Program-made: the position numbers and the translations under genes
Source: Phymatolithon calcareum
Lineage: Eukaryota; Rhodophyta; Florideophyceae; Hapalidiales
NCBI GenBank assembly: GCA_977006965.1
Contig: OZ345381.1
Coordinates: forward strand, 1,736,001 to 1,800,000
Reading direction: 5' to 3'
Length of the DNA stretch: 64,000 nt
The notes under the pieces: generated by a model
What the model was told of the DNA's origin: nothing
What the model saw: the letters and a program-made list of their open reading frames with translations, nothing else
Database searches by the model: none
Shown: one piece after another, positions 22,314 through 32,569 of the stretch
How positions within the stretch are numbered: position 1 is the first letter of the stretch
Layout of the letters: each line of letters opens with the position of its first letter

Positions 22314-24329
22314 CTTGCCGATGGTGATTTCCGGATGCGTTTGCTCCGGTGGTGCACAAGACCGAGAGGGACTTCCACATCATGGTATTTGCTCACAATT
22401 TAAACCTCCTTCGTATCGGTAACGTTCCTATTGTCGGATGCAGAAGCCAGATTGTCAGTAACGAATGTCAGTACAAGTTCCAGTAAACAGACACGCATTC
22501 CTCGCTCGTGGGAGTGGCGCAGTGTGCAAAAAATTTAGAAACGGAAAAGAAGACATTTTTTCCCGAGGGTTACCTATGCTTGCGGTAACCATTGTACTGA
22601 AATTAACGGTTGAAGTATTTTCAATTTTTGGAAGTACGAGTGAGTAAATAGAGCATGTTGCATGTTCTACAATATACCGCATTGAGCGGGAAGGCATTCC
22701 ACTATCGTTCGCCATGACAGATTTTCAGATCTTCGTCGAGTAGTGGGGCGCATAGGGGCCGATATCCATGTTCGTTACCTTATAGATAAGCGGTCGGCGG
22801 GCGATTTCCAATATCCCAAGAGTCGTGATTCCGAATTCAATGTGATACAGTGAGCTAAGATTGGGCTTTGGTACTAGATTCTTAACTTAAAGTATCTAGC
22901 TACTACCGAGATTGTGGATGGTTTTAGTGATGTTTATGTATAGTTCCATGTGCTTTAGCGGTTCGTGGGGTGAGCAGAAGTGCTTTGAATGTAGTTATAT
23001 GCCACGTTGTGTGGTCTTTTTACCTCTTTGTTTTGCTCACTTACTACTTCGAGTACTCAACCACATAATTTATTCATGATGATTCTCTTCTGACGAAAAC
23101 ACTCGTTGCAGTTACAGTCGACAAGATGTGAGAAGCCATCGATCGAGAATATTCTCTCATTCGGAGCCCCTCCAGCTGTATCCGAGAGTGTATTCAAACA
23201 GTGATCGTGTGCAGGCTGTAGGCAGAGAAATTCGGTACATTACGATCTCTTCTGTTCCCCATTTTCATGCGACCAGAGTGCACATATGTGGAGAGGATTG
23301 TGCTTACCAAAGGTAGTGAACATCGAGGACGACACATTTTCCTAGGACGCAATAAGTCTCCAAAGAGCAAGCTGCGACAGTAGGATACGGGCATACTGTA
23401 GAAGGCAATTACACTATATTCTAGTATGTTGCCCGTATCCTAGAAGCCGCCCTCGCAGTGGAAAAAGGTGTACCCTTTTCAATCTCAGCTGGTGAACAGG
23501 GTAAAAAGCCCAACACTTGAAGGCATCTTTGTCTGTAAGTGAATTGGAAGCATGGGCTTTACCATCGCCACCTCTGCGCATAACTGCATTCCTGGCTCGA
23601 CGTTTAAATTTTCAACCGTACAGTTGAAGCAGAACAGATGTGAAAGTAACTTGCAGTTTTCGCACCATTCAGGAGAGCACATGTACGACAAGACACGAAG
23701 CGGAGACCTGAAAACGATCTCACGAAGGTGTGTTGGTTTATTTACAAAGCCAGTGCACGCCGAAACAAAGGCAGCTTGGGTCTCGGAAAATGTCCTGTGT
23801 AACAATTATGGGACCCTGCATGTCAGTAAACTGGCCCATGGAACTCCGACGAACACAAGACTCGGGGCGTCAGGAGCCCCTTTCGTAGATCACGGGGCGG
23901 TACGGCTGACTCGGGGTGTGGGAAAACACCTCCACTGCGCTTTGGTGCAGACGCGCCTTCGGACGTCACAAATTCTTCCTCATGAATTGGCGCCTGGCAA
24001 GTCAATGGAGGCACAATGGCACTTTCCTCGGTACTTCTTGTTGATATCGGAGGTAGGTTTTTGCATTCTTCTGATTGCGTCGCTTTTGTTGAAATAGAGA
24101 TTCTGGGTTGCGAAAGCACTGAAACCTCTTGACTCGTCAGAAAAGCAGCCTCCAGCACTGGCAGATGTTTTGGTAAAAGTACATCAAAAATTCTCTTCGG
24201 CTGCCTAATCATACTAGCTCACCATCATTTCCTACTCATCCCTACATGTTTGCAAAGTAGTGAGCGATTCAAACACGGAGTGCAACATGAGAGGCTTAAC
24301 AAACTAGGCTTTCGCCATCCAGCCAACTG

Positions 24330-24806
24330 CTAGTGCTCAGGTTCAGCTTTATTTTCAGCTATAAAACGCAGTAACGCGCCGGCGACCGCGCTTGCATCCA
24401 CACTATATACAGCTGTCGTTGGGGAAATCGGCCTCATTGGATCGGGACTATCAGTCACGATAACAGTTCCATTCACCGCGTTAACAGTAGGAGAACCAGT
24501 ATTCGCTAAGTCGACTTGATCTGCTTCTGTTTGAGACTCCGTATTTGAAGGGACCGATGGTGTGTCGAGAAGCTCAAGGGTTTCAATTTTGAACGGTTGC
24601 TGAACAATGGCAAGAATATCTGAGTCATATTCTTCGCTCCATGGGAAAAGGTCGTCGCGTCCAACGGGTGGTACGAATATTGAGGTTGTGGGCTGCGAAG
24701 TGGCACTAATAGTCTGCGAAGAGTTGTCAGGATTGACTGGAGAACCAGCAGTTTGGGGAACGGTTTTCTTTTTCGGTTTTGTTCCATCCATGTTGGTGAG
24801 GCCCAA
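24330..24806 (-). CDS. Acidic, low-complexity repeat-borne ORF, copy A version
   Basis: 158 aa; the protein is rich in Thr, Ser, Pro, Asp and Glu, with a Lys patch (KPKKKT) near the N-terminus and the end AENKAEPEH. Copy B carries the same product (34462-34980), with an upstream extension kept open by one extra G near 35010. The composition resembles a disordered tail of a larger protein assembled from several exons. No function is assignable. Confidence 0.35.
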   Translation of the reverse strand: MGLTNMDGTKPKKKTVPQTAGSPVNPDNSSQTISATSQPTTSIFVPPVGRDDLFPWSEEYDSDILAIVQQPFKIETLELLDTPSVPSNTESQTEADQVDLANTGSPTVNAVNGTVIVTDSPDPMRPISPTTAVYSVDASAVAGALLRFIAENKAEPEH

Positions 24807-25338
24807 GCGTGCGGCCTGCCGCTCTTCCGGGTCTCTCTTATCTGTGGTGCTCAGAACTGAAGATATTTGGTTTGAGTGGGCGTCTTAAGACTCGATGTCA
24901 AGCGCACAAGTGCAAATTCCAAAACCATTACTGCAGTCATTTGTAAGTGTATTTGCACACACCCCAAGTGGTGATTCCCCTTCACCGACCGTTTGCACTG
25001 CAAATTCATTTCCGACGACATCAAATTTAGAATAGTAGCCGTTGCGAACACAAGATCAAGCTTTAAAAAAGTCGAATTATTGACCCCAGAAAGCCGCGTA
25101 GAGAATCATAATACCTTCTAATCATGTAATATACGCACCTATGCGTAGCACAGGATCCCCTAATTTGTTGCGCGCTGGCACTTCTCGCATCGGTCGTACT
25201 GGAGCAGGGGTTGCGCCAATTCCATTGTTTGCGATTGCAGTCCAGGATGAAATTCATCAATTTAATTGCTCAGTTTTGTTTGCAGCAATTCGCATTGCAA
25301 TGTGAAGGCTTCGCACAATATAGACATCAATACTTTAT

Positions 25339-26244
25339 TCAAGCAAGTTCACCTAGCTGCATGTAATCTTCATCTTCCTCGATAGCCCTCTCGACAAGTT
25401 GGTTGACAGTCGTAGACATAGCCTGATTCACGGTTTGCTCATCCCAGTAGGAGCGGTTGACTTTCAGAAAAAGTATCGCCTCAAAGACAATAGGACATAT
25501 TCCCTTCCTATGGTCTTGTAGAATATACTTCGCCATAGACCAAAGTCGCTCCACCTCAGCAACGGACCCCAGTATAAATTGGGTGTTAATGTATTCCTTC
25601 AACCCCGCGCTTCTGGTGTTTTTCTTCCGTTTCTTCAGTCTGTCGGCCATACTCATCGGTTCGTGCACATCAATCTCAGCATCCTGTTCCGTTCGTCTTT
25701 GTAATAGCCTCTTGCACCTCTCTTTCTCAACGCTTGACATGCTGTTCGTCTCCCCACGTTATATTTTCACCACTCCTGACTCAAATGAAGCATCTTACAC
25801 GATTTGAGAAGTCGGGGAGATATAGTAATCACCCATCTGGCATTGACACAATCCTGATTCCGGAATGGATTGGAGAGAATCAATTCCATCTAGTAACTCA
25901 TCCAAAGCCATACGTGCAGCTGATAGTGTTAGACCCCTCTTTTGCAGCTCCATGGTCACCGTGTTCATCTCACCCAGCTGGTCAGCAAACTTAGCAACTC
26001 TAATCTTGAACGCGCTCCTTCGATGGATTACTAGGTCAGCATCTTCTGCATCCGCTGTTGCAATTAACGCACTTCTGATACTATTGAACTGTTGAATCAT
26101 GCGATACGTTGTAGAACATCGGGTTGCATTGTTCATAACTGGACTGAGATTACATAAATTGCGGCGAATCGCCCGGTTTTTTTGTCTCATCCGGCAGTTT
26201 CTCATAGGCCCATCGTTGAAACCGTTTGGAGTCCAACAGCTCAA
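25339..26244 (-). pseudogene. hAT transposase, C-terminal half
   Basis: One frame holds two open blocks separated by two stops (between 25795 and 25740). The first block has NNATRCSTTYRMIQQF, the conserved NxTRWxST region of hAT transposases. The second has FILGSVAEVERLWSMAKYIL and then EAILFLKVNRSYWD, the dimerisation region of the family. The N-terminal BED finger and the first part of the catalytic core are absent. Confidence 0.8.
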
Positions 26245-26315
26245 TCTCGTCTTTATTTAACACAGAGAGAAGTAGCCATGGCCCACGTTTCATAGGTGTT
26301 TTGATGGCATACAGA

Positions 26316-26679
26316 ACGTACTTTGGGTATTACTATAACAAAGTCCACGTACTGATCATAAGGTGAGTACGCTGATTCTTGCATCCGATTAATGTGCTGT
26401 GTCTAATTCTTTCTTTCTTTCTTTTATTGCGGGATTTATCAGAGCTGGTAAACAACTCCACATCCTTACGGCTCCAGTAGACTTAACAGATACGAGTGGT
26501 ACTTGATGTCACAACAGCTGCCCAAGCTGCACAATGTGCAGACCTTGGGGAAGCTTAACATCTATATCGCTACATAGCCAATCTTCAGTCGCCGTCCTTG
26601 TGTCTAATTCTCATCTACGTACTCTGGGTATTACTAAAACAAAGACCACGTACTGAACATGAGGTGAGTACGTTGATTC
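26316..26679. repeat. 63-bp direct repeat pair inside the hAT element
   Basis: 26316-26378 and 26617-26679 are near-identical (starting acgta, ending tgattc). The short retroelement insertion sits between them. A tandem duplication older than that insertion is the simplest reading. Confidence 0.8.
26411..26598 (-). mobile_element. Short retroelement (SINE or LINE tail) inside the hAT element
   Basis: A 188-bp insert is flanked by a perfect 13-bp duplication tgtgtctaattct (26398-26410 and 26599-26611). On the minus strand it ends GCAATAAAAGAAAGAAAGAA, the same tail type as the RNase H LINE copies at 11.5 and 45.2 kb. It encodes no recognisable part of the LINE protein, so it is a SINE or only 3' untranslated sequence. 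It probably used the same machinery. Confidence 0.85.
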
Positions 26680-27382
26680 CCTCAACATTCTGCTTTACTC
26701 CCCCCCCGCATAACATTCCCCTGGTCTAATGTCGATCCTCAGTCTTAGGTGCGACCAATTCGAATTGCAATTCAGTTCGAAGAACCAATTTGGGTGGAAT
26801 TGGGAAAAATTGCAATTAAATTGATAGCAATGGAATTGGCGCAACCCCTGTACTGGAGGCTGAGAAGGCACTCAAGAAGCACTAACTTTCTACAGCTAAC
26901 TGAACAGGTGCTAGAATGCGATCGACAATATCAGAAAGCCCAATCGCCGACGAGGACACAACGCGCACTATCGAAGTTGTAATATGTGCCTAGCCCCGCA
27001 CAAATTGCCTTGTAAAGCGAAGGTCTGCGCATGTCGAAAAGGAAGGAGATGAGGCACAAAACCAGAAAACAGTGACTCACCATTTTCTGGTTTTGTGCTC
27101 TATTTTCTTCCTTGAGGTCATCAATTCCGAAGGGCTTCCAAAGCACACATTTTGCCTGGAGTGTTGAGCGCTGTATCACGCATGGACCCTTTTGCATCTT
27201 CGGACAAGCATGAACAAAAAGATGCTCACAGATGACACGGCTACAACAACGGGGCGAAACTCTACTGGATTAATACACAAGCTTCATGATACTAGAAGTG
27301 AAGTGCGCAAATACAAACCGGTGACATGCACCGAGATCTTGTAAGTTTCACATTATGCTGAAATGCGACGTTCCTCTACAGG

Positions 27383-27481
27383 TGACGCCATGGCAAGGCG
27401 ATTACTATCGGCAATCGAATCTACATGAAGGCAAAAACGTTCACGTAGATTCGATTGCCGATAGTAATCGCTTTGCCATGG
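27383..27481. repeat. Hairpin in repeat copy A
   Basis: Arms 27388-27424 and 27445-27481 pair with one mismatch over 37 bp, and the stem continues 5 bp inward with one more mismatch, leaving the loop ggcaaaaacg. The matching place in copy B has the loop in reverse-complement orientation (35904-35913). Confidence 0.9.
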
Positions 27482-27589
27482 ACTCAGCCACGGTAGTGTG
27501 TTTCGTTTCTGATTACACATTTGTGTACACACAGATATGTAATCAGAACCAAAAACACCACCGTGGCCGAGTCCACGGCTTCAATAAGC

Positions 27590-28110
27590 GACTTTTTTTG
27601 GAAGTTCACGATTCATGGAGAGAGTGAATATGCGAATGCTGCTGCTATCTCCAGGGAGCTCTCACGAATCAAGCAAAAGCTTTCAAAATACGCCCTCAAT
27701 GATATTTGGAATGCCGACGAGTTTGGTCTTTTCTACGAAATGGCCCCGAGCCACACAATTGCTCGCGGAAAGCTCGCCAGGAGAAAACGCCATAAGCGCG
27801 AATGACATTCCTTGCTTGTGCGAATGCTGAAGGAACGAAAAAATTTCCACTCATGTCCATTGGGAAGATCGGCAAACCAAGTTCATCCACGCTTTCTTGT
27901 TCTAGTAGTAGTCGAACCCGCGCTGGAGTCCCGTCCAGCTGGACACCGGGGTGGGTTCGACTACTACGCGAACGAGAAAGCGTGGATGAACTGTGGGCAT
28001 GATGTGGCCCAATTTATGCTCTTCCGACAAGCAGCAAGCATGGGGACACCTGACACCTGCTCATTCGCCGCCGCACTTTTAGAACAGATGTTTCTGTTGT
28101 AGATACTTCA
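27590..28110 (+). pseudogene. Pogo/Tigger-type DDE transposase remnant
   Basis: Readings in different frames follow the order of a DDE_1 transposase: YALNDIWNADEFGLFYEM (first catalytic Asp), then MTFLACANAEGTKKFPLMSIGK, then FDYYANEKAWMN. At least two frame changes separate them. The last two are also separated by a 39-bp inverted duplication (27881-27919 versus 27953-27991, three mismatches), in which the left arm is an inverted copy of the YANEKAWMN coding stretch. The second catalytic Asp block is not visible. Host repeat copy B lacks this segment. Confidence 0.7.
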
Positions 28111-28466
28111 ATTTCTAACTCCATTGTGGAATACAGCACGAATTGCAGGATTTTTTTTGCACTATGTAACCAGCGAAGAGCACCAGTTATTCGTCCCCGA
28201 AGAGTATATGGCAGTGGATGACCTCAAGTACTGTACAGTGGGCGCCTTGAGCCCAAGAGGTTACTATGCGCTCTCAAAGAAGACAGACTCCGTATTCGAA
28301 GGGGGCGTGGGCACCAGAAAATTTTCTTCCCCTTCTGTTTCAGAGTCTCTTCTGTATTGAAAAATTATGTCGTCAACGTGGCTTTACGGTTTGTATAGTA
28401 AAGAGTTAAAGCAACGGGAACAGCACTTTTCACAACGTGATGTGCCCCGCGAGCCCCGCAGAAGAT

Positions 28467-28865
28467 CTAGTAGGGATCTCTATCTACAATAAAGCGTATA
28501 GAACAAGTTGCAACAGAATCACCGCACTGCTCACGAGGCCCCAGGATCGTTATCTGAATCGCCGCCGGCGACACTGACGGGTTGGCATTCCAGGCTGGAG
28601 ATATGAGATGCATCGGAACTTCATGTGAGATGCTCAAACATGTGCGATCACCGGGCACTGGAGACACGGCCGTGGCGGCAGTCACAGGGAGCATAAGCAA
28701 CGTGAACGGTTTTCTTAGGCGAGGCAGGGAAGGAAGTGTGATGTCGACATGGACCAAGGAGGAGTGACCAATAGCGTGCCATGTACTGCTGTATGTCCTG
28801 CGCTCGGAATGATTCCGGTCTGGCAGTTGCGCTACACTCAATTCGAAAAGGAAAGAGGATGTCAT
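28467..28865 (-). CDS. Unrecognised ORF, doubtful
   Basis: A 132-aa frame between the transposase remnant and the TMEM53-like gene. It has no domain, signal peptide or membrane segment; its second half is Pro- and Val-rich. It may be a chance ORF. It is listed because nothing else explains this stretch. Confidence 0.15.
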   Translation of the reverse strand: MTSSFLFELSVAQLPDRNHSERRTYSSTWHAIGHSSLVHVDITLPSLPRLRKPFTLLMLPVTAATAVSPVPGDRTCLSISHEVPMHLISPAWNANPSVSPAAIQITILGPREQCGDSVATCSIRFIVDRDPY

Positions 28866-28972
28866 AAAAACTTCGTTAGTGTAATATCACACACATCACA
28901 TCTACTGTAGTGTGTCGCTCACAGAGCGACCTATTCTACTCACACCCGTCGTGCCTGCGGGGGGAATGCGCA

Positions 28973-30148
28973 TCACGATGTCTTTAGCCGCTTATTTCGC
29001 AATTTCATGCATCTCTTGACAAACTTGTCCAAATTTGCCAAATACTCCTCCTGATGTGTCTTAAGATGTGAAGCGTGCGTAGAGTTCTTCCACCATTTGT
29101 TATAAACCTCCACCCCCCGCTGTCGATTCTTATCGATAAACTCTTCAACAGCGTTATGAATATTCGGTATAACCTTATCATCCAACGAGTAGAAGTACAA
29201 TTGCGGACTGGGTAATTGTTCCTTCCTCAATGCCTCCTCACTCGCCCCAAAAGCCTTCCTCGCCCTGGTGACCTTGAAAAACAGTCCTGCAATAGGTTCC
29301 CAAACCGCGCGCGAAATCATCGGACAAACGGTATGAAGTCCCTTTGCAACATCATGCGGAAAAATGGGTGCCGGTCCAGAGTCGAACACCACACCGGCCA
29401 CACGTTGCTTAAGACGTTCAAGTTTCTCCATATCATTGCGCAAATTATGCAACAAAAGTCCATAAATGCCCGTACCAATCGAAAAAGCATGCACAAACAC
29501 CGGTCGTTCATCTGGTTGTCCGGATATAAAAGATTCCAACCGTTTGGCCTGCGCCCGCGACGCCTCCGGTAGCAACGATGTTTTCAACCCATTGAACACG
29601 CAATGTACCTCGTATCCAAGATCTTCATAAAACTTGGAATACTTGTCGAGATGCTTCTTCTGCGCACCCATCCACGAAAGAAGAACAACAACCGGAACAG
29701 TGGGGTCACTCACGAGCGGAGCGGGCAAATTGAATGCCGCACTCATCTGCACTAAATTCGCAACAGTGGCTGCATACACCTCGTCGCTCTTATGGCGTAG
29801 GATCACATGCACGCCGGGTGCAACCCCCCAAGAGGGGTCCACGTTCCCGTCGTCGTTATCACCGCCGCCGCTGCCGTTGCCGCCCCACGCACCACCTCCG
29901 CCGTGCGGGAAACGGGCGGCGAGACCACGGAACGCGCCGCCAGCACCATACATCAGTTCACGCACGCGCTTGCGCGGCTCGGCTGTTGCCGCGTACGCGT
30001 GCTGTGCGAACGGGTGCTGCGAGAGCGAATGCGGCATACACATGGACGTCGTCCTCGCATTCCATGTGCATATTTTCGGCGCGCGCAGACGGCCACTGCA
30101 TGCAAACGGCGCCGCCACGAAGGCAGGCGAGGTTGTGGTCGACTTCAT
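28973..30148 (-). CDS. TMEM53/DUF829-family alpha/beta hydrolase-like protein
   Basis: Single exon, 391 aa from the ATG at 30148; the codon before it is GTG. The N-terminal 100 residues look like a targeting or disordered leader with a Gly-rich stretch (about 78-95). The DUF829 domain follows, with VVLLSWMGAQKKHLDKYSKF, a GYEVHC block, the nucleophile-elbow-like HAFSIGTG (Ser about 222), GVVFDSGPAP and a C-terminal YSLDDKVIP (acid) and THASH (possible His). In animals TMEM53 sits in the nuclear envelope; the biochemical activity is unsettled. The Arg-rich leader could instead target an organelle, which is inference. Confidence 0.85.
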   Translation of the reverse strand: MKSTTTSPAFVAAPFACSGRLRAPKICTWNARTTSMCMPHSLSQHPFAQHAYAATAEPRKRVRELMYGAGGAFRGLAARFPHGGGGAWGGNGSGGGDNDDGNVDPSWGVAPGVHVILRHKSDEVYAATVANLVQMSAAFNLPAPLVSDPTVPVVVLLSWMGAQKKHLDKYSKFYEDLGYEVHCVFNGLKTSLLPEASRAQAKRLESFISGQPDERPVFVHAFSIGTGIYGLLLHNLRNDMEKLERLKQRVAGVVFDSGPAPIFPHDVAKGLHTVCPMISRAVWEPIAGLFFKVTRARKAFGASEEALRKEQLPSPQLYFYSLDDKVIPNIHNAVEEFIDKNRQRGVEVYNKWWKNSTHASHLKTHQEEYLANLDKFVKRCMKLRNKRLKTS

Positions 30149-30199
30149 CACGTGTCACGACAGTTAGTGCTGGGATTGGAATAAGCGTGGTTGGGTGCG

Positions 30200-30985
30200 C
30201 GGCATGCGGCGGTAAGTAGTTATCGGCAGGTGCCGGAATTGATTATAGTGGACGGCGAGGGACGAGGTATGCTGCGCGTTAGCGGTTAGCTGCGGAGGTG
30301 CAGTGCGGAAGTGTGGCGAGGATCGGTGACGGGGGGCAGGTGCAAGGCGATCTCCCGGCGGACAGCCCCCTTGGGTTTCTACGGTGCATGGACTTTGCGC
30401 GGAAGTTCAACGGTGACCACGAGATTTTTATGACAATGAGCTCAAATCGAAGCCTGGAATTGGACTAACGGATCTGCGGGGCACACTTGGCGCATTCTGA
30501 GAATGTCAACAATTTGAACGACCAATCCGCAGAATGTACTATTCAAATTGATATGCATTATTAAGCTCCACTGTAAGATAGAGTGCACTCTCTAGAAAAT
30601 TCGAAATTTGTCAATTACGAACCTTGCGCTGTAATTAATCCAGGTTTTGGGTTTTTCGCATGTACGGTTCTTCAATTAAACACAATTGGTACCAATTTTC
30701 CCCCGCGAGACCCTGACGTGAACCAGAGGTGGGCTACTGTAGACCACCGAACCGTGGAGCACCCACTATAAGAAACTATTCCTAGGACAGAATCAAACGA
30801 CTAAATTGCCGCAAGCCCCAGCAGATGCGTTTTAACTTTTAAATAAAAATCTACTTTTCTTCTTCTTCCTTCAACCAAGCGCCGATGTTGCCCAAGGAGC
30901 CCAGCACGGGCCAAACATCCACAACATGCAAGTTAGCACCCGATCGTCGCATAAGCAACGACCCCTATCGCTGTACTGGAAGTGG
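30200..30985. other. Interval without a supported gene
   Basis: This probably contains the promoter side of the TMEM53-like gene. It is GC-rich near 30250-30370, then AT-rich. No further feature was recognised. Confidence 0.4.
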
Positions 30986-31002
30986 CAAAACTAAACCTCA
31001 GT

Positions 31003-31293
31003 TGATCACCTGTGGTATAGTGGTAAAACTGTCTCCGCGCACCTGTGCGCATATTTCGGTATGATACAGGCAGGAATGTTGAGGTCGCCGGTTCGAGTCC
31101 TGTCACACGCAAGAATTGAATTAACGTTCCGCAAAGGGCACACCGATGTCGCCGTGGAGTGGTGTGCAGCAGTACTAGCGCGAAGCAGGTACGCGAGTAC
31201 CAGGAATGGATCCATATCAGGAGCATTTAGAGGACCTCTAGATGTTGAATAATGTACACTTTGTGTAATTCGAGAAACCTGCAATAAACAAAC
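31003..31293 (+). mobile_element. tRNA-derived SINE
   Basis: The pol III A box TGGTATAGTGG (31013-31023) and B box GGTTCGAGTCC (31090-31100) fit consensus. They are followed by an unrelated body and an A-rich tail gcaataaacaaacaa. The 10-bp duplication aaacctcagt flanks it (30993-31002 and 31294-31303). The 3' GCAATAAA plus short A-rich repeats resembles the tail of the RNase H-bearing LINE in this window, suggesting mobilisation in trans by that LINE. The spacing of the boxes is longer than in a standard tRNA, and no closed acceptor stem is seen, so it is not a functional tRNA. Confidence 0.85.
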
Positions 31294-32107
31294 AAACCTC
31301 AGTCGCGCTCTGTGGAACTGAATTTGGTTCACTGACTGATTTTCTTAGCACTACAACTATGAGAAATCGAGGATCATGAGCGCTGTTTCTTTACAAGAAA
31401 GTGTGGCAGGTTTTCGAGGTGTGCTGTATTCAAAGGTTACACCAACAATGAGTTGCCATCTGGGCTCTTGCGTAAGTTGCAACGATTTATCGCATTCCGT
31501 CGACTGCAGGCATATCTCTCGGGTCTCAAGGCGGAGCACAAAAGCTGCATAGCGCTACCACTGCGCCCTCTTGATTCATGGTATACGCCAGCCAATCTAG
31601 AGATTCGAGGCAAGAAAAGCTGCCCAGTGAATATCTCCACCTATCCACAAACGAAGAGTGGTTCCGCTGTGATAGTTGTGCTTGTTTTGGAGACAATGAA
31701 TTCGGCAGAGAAAGAAGGCGGCGAAAGATCACGGTCGCTTTCAATTTTGCACCCTTATTGAAGCAGTCAAGAACCTATGCATAGGTGTCATCAACTCCAC
31801 CGCCACAGCAATGACGCACATACTTGAAGCGCACTATTCTCGATGACTCATGCGATTTCTTTCCGCTTTTTTCCGACAATAGATCATAGGACAACGTACC
31901 GTAGTTAAGGGAAGCACCCCAAAATAGGTGTTCATTTCTACTGCACCTCCTGAAAAGTTGCCGCACGCAATCAAATGCACATTCCTTGGTAAAACTTAAA
32001 CCCCATCGCTTCGTCACAAAACAATATATTAGGAAAATCCAACGGCCGCTGGCAACCGAATGGTTCTTTACTCAACAGCCACAACTACATCGTATCAAAA
32101 ATCGTCA

Positions 32108-32569
32108 CTAGATCATAGTATCACACTTGACATACTTCGAACCCGTCACCAGTGACGTATAAACTCTCACATTATTAACGGGCATGGGCCACTTAGGCTC
32201 TTCCCCCTTCATAATTTTTTTAACAGTGGGCTGAGCGTCAATCCACCACTGGGGCTTAGGATATAGCTTAATTAACGCCCTTTCCGCCGACTTGAAACAA
32301 CGTCCATGCGCCTCAAACACGGATTTAACTAGGGCATAGTCAGCCTCCGCCACGTGCTCCACGGCGAAGAGAAGACGCAACATGCCGTGCGTGTATATAG
32401 TCGGTCGAGTTGCCTCGCTCCAGATTTGTGCGGGCGCGTTGGACACCGGACGAACTCCGGGAAGCCCGGATACGGAAGGCGGCATCTTGCCGAGCGTGAT
32501 TTCCGGATGCGTTTGCTCCGGTGGTGCAACAAGACCGAGAGGGACTTCCACATCATGGTATTTGCTCAC
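32108..32569 (-). CDS. Repeat-borne ORF, copy B version (unknown)
   Basis: 153 aa if read from GTG; the first ATG in frame is residue 29 (MPPSVSG...). The N-terminal extension (SKYHDVEVPLGLV...) could be an exon end, because a strong GTGAGC lies at its first codons. It is conserved with copy A (21936-22313), except for a frameshift there. It contains a Trp-rich patch near KPQWWIDAQP. No family was recognised. Confidence 0.4.
   Translation of the reverse strand: MSKYHDVEVPLGLVAPPEQTHPEITLGKMPPSVSGLPGVRPVSNAPAQIWSEATRPTIYTHGMLRLLFAVEHVAEADYALVKSVFEAHGRCFKSAERALIKLYPKPQWWIDAQPTVKKIMKGEEPKWPMPVNNVRVYTSLVTGSKYVKCDTMI

Larger units (their letters stand above)
25205..26850 (-). mobile_element. hAT transposon, 1646 bp, with intact ends
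   Basis: The terminal inverted repeats are identical for 23 bp (25205-25227 and 26828-26850) and begin CAGGGGTTGCG, typical of hAT ends. The 8-bp target duplication tactggag is perfect (25197-25204 and 26851-26858), and copy B shows a single uninterrupted copy of that site near 35330. Subterminal DNA is rich in ATTGCAATT-like words. The transposase is only partly present, so the copy is deleted, but the ends are complete. Confidence 0.95.
18836..27550. repeat. Dispersed repeat, copy A (interrupted)
   Basis: Segments 18836-19219, 21806-25204 and 26859-about 27550 align in the same order and orientation with the uninterrupted copy B (31584-about 36010). The gaps are explained by a LINE (19220-21805) and a hAT element (25205-26850). 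By eye the copies differ by scattered substitutions and small indels, with longer indels near 23500 and 23750. No long terminal inverted or direct repeats were found at the edges, so the class is unknown. Short ORFs on the minus strand are shared by both copies. Confidence 0.85.

Noticed and set aside
31350-31580. Second tRNA-derived SINE on the minus strand (gcgcagtggtagcgc)
   Set aside because: A-box-like text is present, but the B box is degenerate and no tail or duplication was found; left unannotated.
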